From CBDAPE01 sp965198325 (GTDB lineage: Bacteria; Pseudomonadota; Alphaproteobacteria; UBA828; JAPUJA01): 64,000 bases of DNA. A program made the translations under genes and the position numbers. The notes under the pieces were generated by a model. That model made no database searches. It worked only from the letters and a program-made list of their open reading frames with translations, and had not been told where the DNA came from. The DNA is taken from positions 310,001 to 374,000 of the forward strand of contig CBDAPE010000016.1 in the NCBI GenBank assembly GCA_965198325.1, in the 5' to 3' direction. Shown here one piece after another: positions 9,670-19,093 of the stretch; position 1 is the stretch's first letter, and each line of letters starts with the position of its first letter.

Positions 9670-11201
9670 CTAGCCGAGGCTCTCCAGCAGGACATGGCGC
9701 ATCACCTTGCCCGCGGCATTGAACGGCAGGGCGTCGCGAAAAACCACCCGTTCGGGCGACTTGTAGCTGGCCAGGTTCTGGCGGCAGAAGGCGATAATCG
9801 CTTGCTCGTCGCGCTCCGCTCCCGTCGGCACGACGACCGCAGCAACGATTTCGCCCCACGTCTCGTCGGGAAGTCCGAGGATCACGCCGTCCCGCACCCC
9901 GGGTGCGGCCAGCAGCACCGTCTCGACTTCCGCCGGATACACGTTCTCCCCGCCGCGAATGATCATCTGCGACTTCCGTCCCGCGAGATAGACGTAGCCG
10001 TCTTCATCCTGCCGGCCCAGATCGCTGGTGAAGACCCGGCCGTCCCGCAGGGTTTTCGCCGTCTCGTCCTCGCGACCCCAGTAGCCGGTCATTGCCGTGT
10101 CGCCGCGCGTGACGATCTCTCCCGCCCGTCCTCGGGCGACGGGCTCGCCGTCCTCGCCGCAGATCGTCAACTCGACCCCATGCAAGCACGCCCGATCGAA
10201 GAGAGCCGCTCGCTGTCGGTTTCGAGCGCACGTCTGTGATCTTCGGGCGTCAGCACGGTCTGGGGAAGGTCTTCAGTCTGGCCCAGGAATTGAACGAGTT
10301 CGCCTTTGTAGTCTGCCATGACTCGCTTCAGGAGCGGCACACCGATTGGCGCGCTAGCATACATGATCGTCCGGATCGAGGCGAATTCCGAGGCCTCGAA
10401 TCCCGGCCGGTCGAGGATCATGCCGAACATGGTCGGCACCACAAAGATGAAGGTGACGTCGTGGCGCCTGATCGCACCGAGTGTCGCCTCAAGCTCGAAC
10501 TGCGGCAAAATCACCTGGGTCGCCCCGCGCATCACGGCCATCAGGCTCAACACCAGGCATGAGATGTGAAACATCGGCGTCGTGAAATGCATCACGTCGT
10601 CCGGGTGCAGGCGCAGTTCCAATAGCAATTTGAGCGCCCGCATGTGGACGCATTTCTGATCGATCGCGACGCCCTTCGGCCTGCCGGTGGTCCCGCTCGT
10701 GTAGCAGATTGCAAACGGCGTGTTGCCTGCCTGATCCACGAAATCGGGAAGATCGCAAGCGCCATGGTGGTGTTCGTCCTCCAGGCCCAACGCGTCCGGG
10801 GCGTCGATCGGCCGCCATCCCAGATCGAGCCCGCCGCCCAGCGTTTCGGCAACGGATTCGTAGCGGCTGTTGGCGAGCAGCAGCCGGGCACCCGAGTCGT
10901 CCAGTTGATAACGAAGTTCGGGTTCGCGGTGGCGATAGTTCAACGGCACGGCGACGGCCCCGATCACGCCAAGCGCGCAAATCGCTTCGAGAAAATGCAG
11001 GCTGTTGGTATCGAGGATGGCGACCCGCTCTCCGGGTCTGGCGCCGATTTCCGAAAAGCTGCGCGAAATCGCTGCGACCTCAGCGGCGAATTGCCGGAAG
11101 GTGACGCTGCGTTCCGGCGCAATGACGCATGGTTTGTCGCCGAGGGCGGCCGCGCTCGCGCGCACGAGCGCGGGAATACTGAGATCGGCAAGCGGAAGCA
11201 T
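9670..11201 (-). pseudogene. Acyl-CoA synthetase / AMP-binding ligase with one-base frameshift
   Basis: Two minus-strand frames form one ~510-residue adenylate-forming enzyme. The first has the P-loop-like ATP motif YTSGTTGRPKGV; the second has the conserved TSDLGRQDEDGYVYLAGR and MIIRGGENVYPAEVE motifs and the PFNAAGKVMRH lysine region near the C-terminus. The break lies at the C4 run 10176-10179 (G4 in the sense strand): one extra G restores GVELTI directly after SIGRAC. The family activates carboxylic acids to acyl-CoA through acyl-AMP. Start taken at ATG 11201 (AAGG upstream); GTG 11225 is possible. A single homopolymer indel could also be a sequencing error, in which case the gene is intact. 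Confidence 0.85.
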
Positions 11202-11418
11202 GGCCTCGACCTTCGTCACGGACACATAATCGACGTCGTGATGAGAGGATAGCTTACCGCAGCGATGTCCGATTCAAGTCATCTCCGGACGTTCGGCGCA
11301 AGACGCGAAAGAACCCGGATATAGCCAAATCCGGATATGTACGACGGTGCCCGGAGAGCCCTCGACCGACCGCGTTCCACACAACACGGACTGTGCGAAG
11401 GTTAGTCTAGGGCACGGC

Positions 11419-11622
11419 CTATCTCGACCGCGCCGCCCCCCGTCTCGCCCCGGCGAATGTCTTGGCGTTGGCATTCGAGCCCGGGCCTTTAATCGAACCG
11501 GCTCCCGGATCGAATTGCCCGGGCCGAATTTCCTGGCTGGGTCGGGTGGCGTCGGCATCTCGCTTTTGGGCTTTCTGTGCCGCTTTCGCCTTTGCCCGTT
11601 GGCGGGCCTTAGCTTTGGTCAT
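11419..11622 (-). CDS. Small Lys/Ala-rich conserved hypothetical protein
   Basis: A 67-residue basic protein starting MTKAKARQ and ending NAKTFAGARRGAARSR. The first half is a highly charged helix of Lys/Ala/Arg/Gln; the second contains PGQFDPGAGSIKGPG. From memory, short proteins with this K/A-rich start and GARRGAARSR end are widespread in alphaproteobacteria, with no assigned function; nucleic-acid binding would fit the charge. A longer in-frame start at 11742 exists, but its extra 40 residues look non-conserved. No operon partner is apparent. Confidence 0.65.
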   Translation of the reverse strand: MTKAKARQRAKAKAAQKAQKRDADATRPSQEIRPGQFDPGAGSIKGPGSNANAKTFAGARRGAARSR

Positions 11623-11883
11623 GTCTTGTTCACCAGTCCAGTATCTTTGTAGACCTTTGAACGTCTTTGCCAAGAGGTCAAACCTTGATCCGCCCGTCCC
11701 GGAAACCATGCCAAGACTAACAGGACGATCGACGGAAAGCATGGGGACAGGTTACGGGAATGGACAGCCCTGCCGCCGAAGGCGCTGGAACGGTTCGGAT
11801 GTCGGGCCGGACCGAGGGTCCCGGTATGCCTCTGTCCGCTATTTGAATGTCTCGGATCGGGTTTCCGCCACCGTTCGCTGAGC

Positions 11884-13188
11884 TTACGCCGCGGCGCCTC
11901 GGATGCGTTTCGCATGGCGGGTGCCCGACAAGTCGGCGCCCTCGAGCTCGGCGCCGTGGAGTTTGGTCTCGGTCATCTCGGCTTTGGCCAGGATTGCGTC
12001 GGTCAGGTTGAGTCCGGTCAGGTCGGCGCCGGTCAGGCGGGCGTTGGAAAAGTTCGCGCCTTCGGCATTGGCGGGCCAGGTCCGTCCCGTCGGATTGCCC
12101 TCGGCGTCCCGGATCTCGGCCGGGTTAAGCTTTGCCTCGTTGAGCAGGGCGCCGGTGAGGTCGGCGCCGGCCAGGCTCGCGCCGGCCATGTCGGCCTTGC
12201 GGAGCTTCGCGCCCCGAAGATTGGCCTCGCGCATATCGCAGAGCACGAGCAGCACCCGGGACAGGCGGGTCCCCTTGAGATTGACGCCGCGCAGGCTGGC
12301 ACCGCTCAGATCGACGTTGGAGAAATCGCTCTCGCTCAGGTCTCGACCATCGAGCTCGGCGCGCACGCCCTCTCCCCCGCCGCTCGTGATCCACCGGGCG
12401 TGCAGGCGCAGCACCTCGCGGACCGAAGTTGTCTCGGGCCCGGATTCGGGCGTGGGGGCTGCTGCGCTCTCTTCGACGGGCTGGTCCTGGATCGTGGAAG
12501 ACAGGTTCACGCCCGAGATATCCGCCTTGTCAAGAACCACGCCGGTCAAGTTGGTGCCGGATACGTTGACGCCGCTGAGATTGGCACCGGCGACATTGCA
12601 ACCCACCAAATTGCTGTCGCTCAGGTCGGCGCCGGCGAGGTTGATGCCCTGGAGGTTCGTGCCGACGAGGTTCGCTTGGGTTATTTTCGCATTGGCGAAC
12701 TGCGCATGGGACAGATCGGCATTCTTGATCGATGTCCGCGACAGGTTGGCTCGCGTGAGATTCGCATCGCGCAGGATCGCGTTGTCGAGTGTGCATTTGT
12801 AGAGGTCGCTCGCGAACTGGCCATTACCCTTCTCGAAGCTCATCAGGGCGCCTTCGCGCATATCGGTGCCCTCGAGATTGGCGCTCGTGAGGTCGGCTTC
12901 CCGAAGCTTCGTTCCGCGCATGTCGGCCAACGAGAGATCGGCGCCGACCAGGTCGCTATAGCTGAAATCGGCGCTATACAGGTCGGATTCCGCGAGATTG
13001 ATGCCGTTCAGCTTGCTGCACGAGACGTTGGCGCCAAGCAGCTTCGCGCGGACCAGCACGACACCGCCGAGTTCGCAGCCCTTCAAGTCGGCATTACTGA
13101 AGTCGGCGCGGCGGCCGCCGGACTTCTGGCGCAGCCATAGATGATGGCTGCGAACTTTCTCGTCGATGTCTTCCTGTTTGAGAGCCAT
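11884..13188 (-). CDS. Pentapeptide-repeat protein with two tandem repeat blocks
   Basis: A 434-residue protein made largely of A(D/N)LxG/S pentapeptides, which fold as a right-handed quadrilateral beta helix. Start is the ATG giving MALKQEDIDEK; an upstream in-frame start at 13272 lacks support. Each block is introduced by a similar capping segment: HHLWLRQKSGGRRADFSNAD near residue 17 and LHARWITSGGGEGVRAEL near 260. A disordered acidic/Pro linker (VEESAAAPTPESGPETT) separates the blocks, so the gene looks internally duplicated. Such proteins are soluble scaffolds of mostly unknown role; some mimic DNA or bind gyrase, but nothing here shows that. AT-rich DNA upstream (13266-13350) could hold its promoter. 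Confidence 0.88.
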   Translation of the reverse strand: MALKQEDIDEKVRSHHLWLRQKSGGRRADFSNADLKGCELGGVVLVRAKLLGANVSCSKLNGINLAESDLYSADFSYSDLVGADLSLADMRGTKLREADLTSANLEGTDMREGALMSFEKGNGQFASDLYKCTLDNAILRDANLTRANLSRTSIKNADLSHAQFANAKITQANLVGTNLQGINLAGADLSDSNLVGCNVAGANLSGVNVSGTNLTGVVLDKADISGVNLSSTIQDQPVEESAAAPTPESGPETTSVREVLRLHARWITSGGGEGVRAELDGRDLSESDFSNVDLSGASLRGVNLKGTRLSRVLLVLCDMREANLRGAKLRKADMAGASLAGADLTGALLNEAKLNPAEIRDAEGNPTGRTWPANAEGANFSNARLTGADLTGLNLTDAILAKAEMTETKLHGAELEGADLSGTRHAKRIRGAAA

Positions 13189-13318
13189 GGTCCGTTCCAA
13201 TCGACTACAAACGATGGTCGCGGTACTGGCGGCGAACGTCTTTGGGGCTATTCGCCCGCCATAACCAATCATGCTTAATGGGATTTGATTAACTTATCGT
13301 TGTAGTTCTAAAGATTTA

Positions 13319-13345
13319 TTGATGTTGATTAAATGAGATTATAAT
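13319..13345 (+). promoter_or_regulatory. Possible sigma70-type promoter upstream of the HMT relic
   Basis: In an AT-rich island unusual for this DNA, TTGATG (13319-13324) and a perfect TATAAT (13340-13345) are spaced by 15 bases; TTATTG at 13316 would give 18. It points toward the homocysteine methyltransferase relic 100 bases downstream. Confidence 0.35.
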
Positions 13346-13445
13346 TCGTGCCGGCGATACGATCTGCCCGGCATGCCACCGCCCTCGGCGCTTTCGCGTG
13401 GGAGGGCATCGGCGCTATCCTCCTTTGAAACAGGGAGAGCGGGAT

Positions 13446-13565
13446 ATGACGCCGATCGTGGAGCAACTGGCGGCGGGTGAGATTCTGATCCTCGACGGCG
13501 CCATTGGAACCGACGTCCAGAAGCGCGGCGCGCCCATCGACGAGATGATCTGGTGCGCCGGATAG
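13446..13565 (+). pseudogene. 5' remnant of a homocysteine S-methyltransferase / betaine-homocysteine methyltransferase-like gene
   Basis: An ATG behind CAGGGAGAG opens a 39-codon frame with the family's N-terminal motif: ILDGAIGTDVQKRG then a W-C-A stretch, as in Pfam S-methyl_trans enzymes that use betaine or S-methylmethionine to methylate homocysteine. It ends at TAG 13563 directly before a copy of a choline-dehydrogenase C-terminal tail. None of the zinc-binding cysteines near the C-terminus of such enzymes remain. The relic fits a former choline/betaine/dimethylglycine demethylation cluster. Confidence 0.75.
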
Positions 13566-13631
13566 CGAAACGAAGCAGCATACTGGTACGCTGGCTCGCG
13601 ATCTAATGCCTGCTGAGGCGCGCCACTCCCG
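13566..13631 (+). pseudogene. C-terminal tail relic of a second GMC (choline dehydrogenase-like) gene
   Basis: These 66 bases match 15335-15401, the last codons and downstream sequence of the GMC gene below, at roughly 85 percent. In the matching frame they read ETKQHTGTLARDLMP against ETNQRTGTPVRDLMP. They are fused directly to the methyltransferase relic, so a deletion removed the rest of an upstream GMC copy. Confidence 0.65.
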
Positions 13632-13688
13632 GTGGCCCAGCCCGTCAACCGTTTACGCCCTCAATACCCTTCAGGAAGGGCAGGAAAG

Positions 13689-15386
13689 ATGAACAACGCT
13701 ACATTTGACTACATCATTGTCGGAGCAGGGTCCGCCGGATGTGTGCTGGCAAATCGAATAACAGAGGACGCCGATAGGTCGGTTTTGTTGCTGGAATATG
13801 GAGGCAATGACAGCAGCATATTTGTGCAAATGCCGACGGCGCTTTAAATTCCGATGAACATGCCGCGATTTAACTGGGGATTTTGGTCCGAGCCGGAACC
13901 CAACATCGATAACCGGCTTGTCGATGTCTCGCGAGGAAAGGGACTGGGCGGCTCATCGTCAATCAACGGCATGATCTACGTGCGCGGCAACGCCTGCGAC
14001 CTGGACCAATGGGAGGAGCTCGGCGCACAGGGCTGGGCCTACCGGGACTGTCTGCCCTACTACAAAAAAAGCGGAGAATTGCGCTTACGGAGAAGACGAA
14101 TACAGAGGAGGGGACGGGCCGCTCCATACCTGCAACGGAAACGGGATGAAAAACCCGCTCTACCAGGCGTTTATCAATGCGGGTGGTGAAGCCGGCTACG
14201 GGATATCGAACGACTACAACGGTTACCGGCAGGAAGGTATGTCCAAGATGGACATGACCGTTAAAGGGGGTGCGCGCTGCAGTACCGCCAACGCCTACCT
14301 GAAGCCGGTCATGCATCGCAGAAATTTGACGGTCATGACCCACGCCCTGACAAGACGGGTCATTCTGGAAGGCAAGAAAGCTGTTGGTGTCGAGTTCGAG
14401 AAGGATGGCAAGACGCAGCAGGTTAAAGCCAACAGGGAAGTCATTCTTTCGGCGGGCTCGATCGGTTCTCCTCACATCATGCAGATGTCGGGAATTGGAC
14501 CGGCAAACACCTTGAAGGACGCCGGTATCGAGGTTCTTCATGAGTTGCCCGGTGTCGGCGAAAACCTCCACGACCATCTGGAATCCGTGATCCAGTACGA
14601 AACCAAGCTTCCGGTTTCACTGAATTGGCACATGGGGCCGTTCGGCAAGTTCCTGATCGGCGCGCGCTGGTACTTTTTCAAGTCGGGCCTCGGGGCCACC
14701 AACCATTTTGAAGCCACAGGCTTCATTCGTACCCGCGCCGGACTCAAGTGGCCGAATGTTCAATTCCACTTCCTTCCTGCCATCGTGCGTTACGACGGCA
14801 AAGGGGGATCGGGACCCGAGGGCTATCAGATTCACTTCGGAATCAACAGGTTGCGCAGTCGTGGTTGGGTTCGGGCAAAGTCCGGAAATCCATTGTAGAA
14901 ACCAACGATTGTCATGAACCACTTCCAGGACCCGCAAGACATTGAGGACTACAGAACGGCGTTCCGCCTATCGAGAGAAATCGGAATGCAACCGGCGCTC
15001 GATCCTTATCGTAAGAGGGAGGTCGATCCCGGCGAGAATGTGCAAACCGATGACGAAATTGACGCCTGGATCCGTGAGAATGTGGAGACGGCCTATCACC
15101 CAACCTGCACCTGCAAGATCGGTGCGGACGATGACACTATGGCTGTCGTCGACACGAAGTGCAGGGTTAGGGAAATCAACAGCTTACGGATTGTTGATTC
15201 ATCGATTTTCCCAACCGTTCCGAATGCAATACCAATGCGCCAACGATTATGGTGGGTGAGAAAGCCGCGGACATCATCCGGGGAATAGACCCCCTGCCGC
15301 CGTCAAATGCTGAGGCCTATGTTGCGCCGAATTGGGAAACGAACCAGCGTACTGGTACGCCGGTTCGGGATCTGATGCCTGGCTGA
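13689..15386 (+). pseudogene. GMC oxidoreductase, choline dehydrogenase-like, with at least four lesions
   Basis: A full-length (566-codon) GMC flavoprotein can be traced: FAD-binding [29 protein letters not shown], the second GMC motif with GSIGSPHIMQMSGIGP, and the active-site region YHPTCTCKIG plus the end NTNAPTIMVGEKAAD. It is interrupted by TAA at 13845 (a Gln-type codon in register), an extra A in the A7 run near 14070, TAG at 14896, and a lost base near 15227 that puts the last segment out of frame. Insertion and deletion cancel, so the total length stays a multiple of three. Members oxidise choline or other alcohols with FAD. Start at ATG 13689 with AGGAAAG upstream. Several independent lesions make this a genuine pseudogene. 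Confidence 0.88.
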
Positions 15387-15401
15387 GGCGCGCCGCTCCC
15401 G
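15335..15401 (+). repeat. Second copy of the 66/67-bp GMC-tail repeat
   Basis: Matches 13566-13631. Contains the short palindrome GCGTAC-TG-GTACGC. The two copies flank the GMC pseudogene as direct repeats, best explained as tails of tandem homologous genes rather than a mobile-element signature. Confidence 0.7.
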
Positions 15402-15454
15402 CCACTCCCCATGCGGGTGCGTTGCGAGTTGGTTTTCACAGGAGATTTGAGGCA

Positions 15455-17881
15455 ATGCAATCGCACGCGCGCGCAGTCATCGTCGGCGGCGGGATGATGG
15501 GCTGCGGCCTACTCTATCATCTGGCTGAGGAAGGCTGGACCGATTCGCTGCTGATCGAGAAGGGCGAGCTGACCTCCGGGTCCACCTGGCATGCCGCCGG
15601 CCAGTGCCCGAGCTTCATCGCCGATTACACCATGGCGAAGATCCATCATTACGGGAACACCCTCTATCCGAAGCTTGAACGGACCACCGGGCAGTATGTC
15701 AGTTGGCACGGCTGCGGCGGCATCCGGTTCGCGCTCAGCCAGGCGGAACTCGACTGGTTCAAGCACGTCGAAGGCGTCTCCCGGATGGTCGGCTTCGAAA
15801 TGCACATCATCGGCCCGGACGAAATCAAGCAACATAATCCGCATGTCGGCATAGACGGCGTCGTGGCCGGCGCGCTGACCGTCGGCGACGGGCATGTCGA
15901 TCCGGCCGACTGCTGTAACGCGCTGGCCAAGGGGGCGCGGATGATGGGCGCCACTATTGCGCGCAACACCCGGGTCACCGGAATCGAGCGGCTTGCCCAT
16001 GGCGAGTGGCAGGTGACGACCGACGCCGGAACCGTCATTTGCGAACATGTGGTCAACGCGGCCGGATGCTACGCCCGCCCGATCTCGCGCATGGTCGGCA
16101 CCGACGTGCCGATCACCAACATGGAGCATCACTACGTGGTCACCGAGCCGATCGACGAGTTCGCCGACACCGATGTCGAGATGCCGGTGATGCGCGATCC
16201 CGATTCCTCGGCCTATTACCGTCAGGAGCAGAAGTCCGCCCTGATCGGTATCTACGAGACCCATCAGGGGTCCGAGGCCTGGGCTCACCGGGGCGGCTGG
16301 CCCGAATGGGACGCGGAAAACGAGCTCTTCGAGCCCGACCTCGAACGCATCCTGCCCTACCTGGAGAGGGTGCTCGAGCGCATGCCGATCTGGACCAATG
16401 CGGGCATCAAGCGGATCGTGCACGGCGCCATCCCGCACACGCCCGATGCCAACCCGCTCCTCGGCCCGGCGATGGGCGTGCCGAATTTCTGGCAATGCTG
16501 CGGTTCGTCCATCGGCATCGCGCAAGGGGCGGGGTGCGGAAAATATCTCGCCCAATGGATGGTCCATGGGGATGCGGACATCAACATGGCCGGACTGGAT
16601 CCTCGGCGGTTTTGCGGTATCAACGACGACGACTGGGTCCGCGCCAAGTCCTTCGAGGACTACACTCACATGTACCAGCTTCTCCTGCCGGGCGAGGAGC
16701 GCGAGGCCGGCCGCGATCGGCGAACCTCGGCGCTTCATGCGACCTTGAAGACGAAGGGCGCGGTGTTTACCGAAGCGGCAAGCTGGGAGCGGCCCAAATG
16801 GTTCTCGCTGGACGGGCGCGCGGAAGAGGTGGGCTTTCGCCGCAATAATATCTTCGAGGTGGTGGGTGCCGAATGCCGGGTCGTGCGTGAACGGGTCGGC
16901 CTGATCGATCTTTCGAGCTTCGCCAAGTTCGATATTACGGGCCCCGGCGCCGAAGCGCACCTGAACCGCATTGCCGCCAACCGCGTTCCCGCGCGCGAGG
17001 GCGGCATCGCGTTGACCCACTTCCTGGGTGCCAACGGCAAAACCCGCGGCGAGGCGACGCTCACACGCCTCGCCGGCGACCGCTTCTACGTGCTGACGGG
17101 CGCTGCCGCCCAGCATCGGGACCGGGACCATCTGACGCTTTCCATCGGCGACGGCGAAGAGGTGAAGGTTACCGACCTGACCGACGATTGGGGCGCGCTG
17201 GTGGTCGCGGGACCGAAATCCCGGGCGGTACTGGAAGGCCTGACCGCCGCCGATCTGACGAACGAGAGCTTCCGCTGGCTGACTGCCTGCGAGATCGACG
17301 TCGCCGGCGTGCCGGTCCGCGCGCTTCGCGTCAACTATGTGGGCGAGCTTGGCTGGGAACTGCACGCGCCCAAGGATCGGATGGTCGAGCTTTACCGGGC
17401 GGTGTGGGCCGCGGGCGAGGCCCACGGGGTGGCCGATGTCGGGGTCGGCGCGGTCAACGCGCTCCGCTTGGAGAAAGCCTACAAGGGCTGGGGCGCAGAA
17501 TTTACCAACGAGATCACCATGATCGAGGCGGACATGGAACGCTTCGTACGCTACGACAAGGAGGATTTCGTGGGTAAGGCCGCGACCCTGCAACGCAAAC
17601 AGGACGGCGTTGCCATCCGGATCGTGTATTGCGAACTCGACGCCGCCGACGCCGACGCCCGGGGCGGCGAGGCGGTGCGGGACGGCGAGAAGGTCATCGG
17701 GATCACCACGTCGGGCGGCTACGGCCATACGACGGGCAAGAGCCTGCTCTTCGCCTATGTCGATCCGGCCTACGCCGAACCGGGCACCGAATTCACCGTC
17801 GATGTTCTGGCCGAACACCGCAAAGCGACCGTGCTCGCCGAACCGGTCTGGGATCCGGCAAACGAGCGATTGAGGGCCTGA
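15455..17881 (+). CDS. Dimethylglycine/sarcosine dehydrogenase-like FAD and GcvT-domain protein
   Basis: An 808-residue enzyme with an N-terminal DAO-type FAD domain (VIVGGGMMGCGLLYHL) and a C-terminal GcvT-like aminomethyl-folate domain from about residue 470. His46 in SGSTWHAAG matches the histidine that carries covalent FAD in mitochondrial DMGDH and SarDH. The family removes an N-methyl group from dimethylglycine, sarcosine or related amines, transferring the formaldehyde to tetrahydrofolate. ATG 15455 has AGGAG 11 bases upstream. The gene is intact, unlike the relics directly before it, so it may be the surviving part of a choline-betaine-dimethylglycine-sarcosine cluster. Substrate is uncertain. 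It is a paralogue of the gene at 40165-42600. Confidence 0.9.
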   Translation: MQSHARAVIVGGGMMGCGLLYHLAEEGWTDSLLIEKGELTSGSTWHAAGQCPSFIADYTMAKIHHYGNTLYPKLERTTGQYVSWHGCGGIRFALSQAELDWFKHVEGVSRMVGFEMHIIGPDEIKQHNPHVGIDGVVAGALTVGDGHVDPADCCNALAKGARMMGATIARNTRVTGIERLAHGEWQVTTDAGTVICEHVVNAAGCYARPISRMVGTDVPITNMEHHYVVTEPIDEFADTDVEMPVMRDPDSSAYYRQEQKSALIGIYETHQGSEAWAHRGGWPEWDAENELFEPDLERILPYLERVLERMPIWTNAGIKRIVHGAIPHTPDANPLLGPAMGVPNFWQCCGSSIGIAQGAGCGKYLAQWMVHGDADINMAGLDPRRFCGINDDDWVRAKSFEDYTHMYQLLLPGEEREAGRDRRTSALHATLKTKGAVFTEAASWERPKWFSLDGRAEEVGFRRNNIFEVVGAECRVVRERVGLIDLSSFAKFDITGPGAEAHLNRIAANRVPAREGGIALTHFLGANGKTRGEATLTRLAGDRFYVLTGAAAQHRDRDHLTLSIGDGEEVKVTDLTDDWGALVVAGPKSRAVLEGLTAADLTNESFRWLTACEIDVAGVPVRALRVNYVGELGWELHAPKDRMVELYRAVWAAGEAHGVADVGVGAVNALRLEKAYKGWGAEFTNEITMIEADMERFVRYDKEDFVGKAATLQRKQDGVAIRIVYCELDAADADARGGEAVRDGEKVIGITTSGGYGHTTGKSLLFAYVDPAYAEPGTEFTVDVLAEHRKATVLAEPVWDPANERLRA

Positions 17882-18070
17882 GGCTTATGGCTGTGCGGCG
17901 CGCGTGTCGCAGGACCGGCTGTCCGGTATTGCCGTGCGCGGCCTGATCGTGTTGCAACGTCCGTGCCACCGACTGAGTCAACGAGACGGTGCCTTTGCTG
18001 GAGCTGGCTGACGGTCCGCTTCGGGTCGGAAGCGGTAGCGTCCGTATTCAGCCGGAAGCGGACCCGCGGA

Positions 18071-18919
18071 TTATGAGGACACGCCCTGGTTGCCTGTCGA
18101 TCGGCCTGAGTACCGGTCCTGAACCCATTTGACGGCTGCCGCGAAACCGTCCCGCTCCAGCCGCTCGATAAACTCCGTCTTGAGTGCATTGGGCGTCGTG
18201 TTCGTCGTCGCGAGCGCCTCGGCTCCCATCTCGACTGCGGCCTCGAATCCCATGATCTCGTAACTGCGGTTGACCGCTGCCTTGTTGAGATGCCAATTCT
18301 CCGCCGCAAAGCCGCACAGCTTTCGGGCGAGCGCGCGAACCGCATCCTCGAGGTCTTCGTTTTCGACCAGCTCCGTCAGCAGGCCGAAGCGCAGCGCCTT
18401 CTCCGCGTCGATGATGTCGCCCGTCAGCAGAAGGTCCTTGGCCTGACGCATGCCCATCACCCAGGGGCTTATCAGGAACGGCGGCGCATCGGAAAAGCGA
18501 ACTTCCGGCTCGCCGAATTTGGCGTCCCGGCCCGCCAGTACGAAGTCGCAGGCCATCGCGAGCTCGAAGGCGCCGCCGAGGCAATAGCCCCGCACCAGGG
18601 CGATGGCCGGCTTGCGCAAGCGCCACGCCGTCCAGCAGGTCTCGTTGCCGAGGGTGATGTAGTCGCGCCAATCGTCAGGCGCGCTCCCGCCCAGCTCCGA
18701 CATCGCCGCCGTCAGATCATAGCCGGACGAGAAATTTTCCTCGCTGCCCTGCAAAACGGCGACCCGTATCGACGGGTCCGCCTCCGCGTCGCGCAGCGCG
18801 GCGGTGACCTCCCGCCACCGCCCGAGGTTGAAGGCGTTGAAAACCGCCGGCCGGTTGAGCGTGATCCAGACGGGCGGCTCGTCGCGATCGATCCGGATTT
18901 CGTGAAACACCTCTGGCAT
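18071..18919 (-). CDS. Enoyl-CoA hydratase/isomerase family protein
   Basis: A 282-residue crotonase-fold protein starting MPEVFHEIRI behind GGAGATC. The CoA-binding/oxyanion segments are visible: NFSSGYDLTAA and GYCLGGAFELAMACDF. One glutamate of the catalytic region is seen in KFGEPEVRFS. A second typical acidic position is occupied by DAPPF, so hydratase activity cannot be assumed. The family acts on acyl-CoA thioesters in beta-oxidation-like routes. It converges with the DMGDH-type gene and diverges from L3 across 174 bases that probably hold both promoters. No other acyl-CoA gene besides the broken ligase at 9670 is near. Confidence 0.88.
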   Translation of the reverse strand: MPEVFHEIRIDRDEPPVWITLNRPAVFNAFNLGRWREVTAALRDAEADPSIRVAVLQGSEENFSSGYDLTAAMSELGGSAPDDWRDYITLGNETCWTAWRLRKPAIALVRGYCLGGAFELAMACDFVLAGRDAKFGEPEVRFSDAPPFLISPWVMGMRQAKDLLLTGDIIDAEKALRFGLLTELVENEDLEDAVRALARKLCGFAAENWHLNKAAVNRSYEIMGFEAAVEMGAEALATTNTTPNALKTEFIERLERDGFAAAVKWVQDRYSGRSTGNQGVSS

Positions 18920-19093
18920 TGCCGATCTCCCCGGGGACGTCGAAAGCGTTCCAGACATTATGTGGCCTTGCCGGGCCCCCGTCATCGTTCAAGCGGGGCA
19001 AAAATTCCGCTCACGAGCGGATCGCACTGCGCCTATCATGGCCTTGTCCGCCAATCGACAAGATTGTCCCCCGGGGAGAGAAATTCGCTCAAT

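Noticed and set aside
13566..15401. 66-bp direct repeats as ends or target duplication of a mobile element
   Set aside because: Both copies read as the C-terminal codons of GMC genes in the same register, there is no transposase, and 66 bp is far too long for a target duplication.
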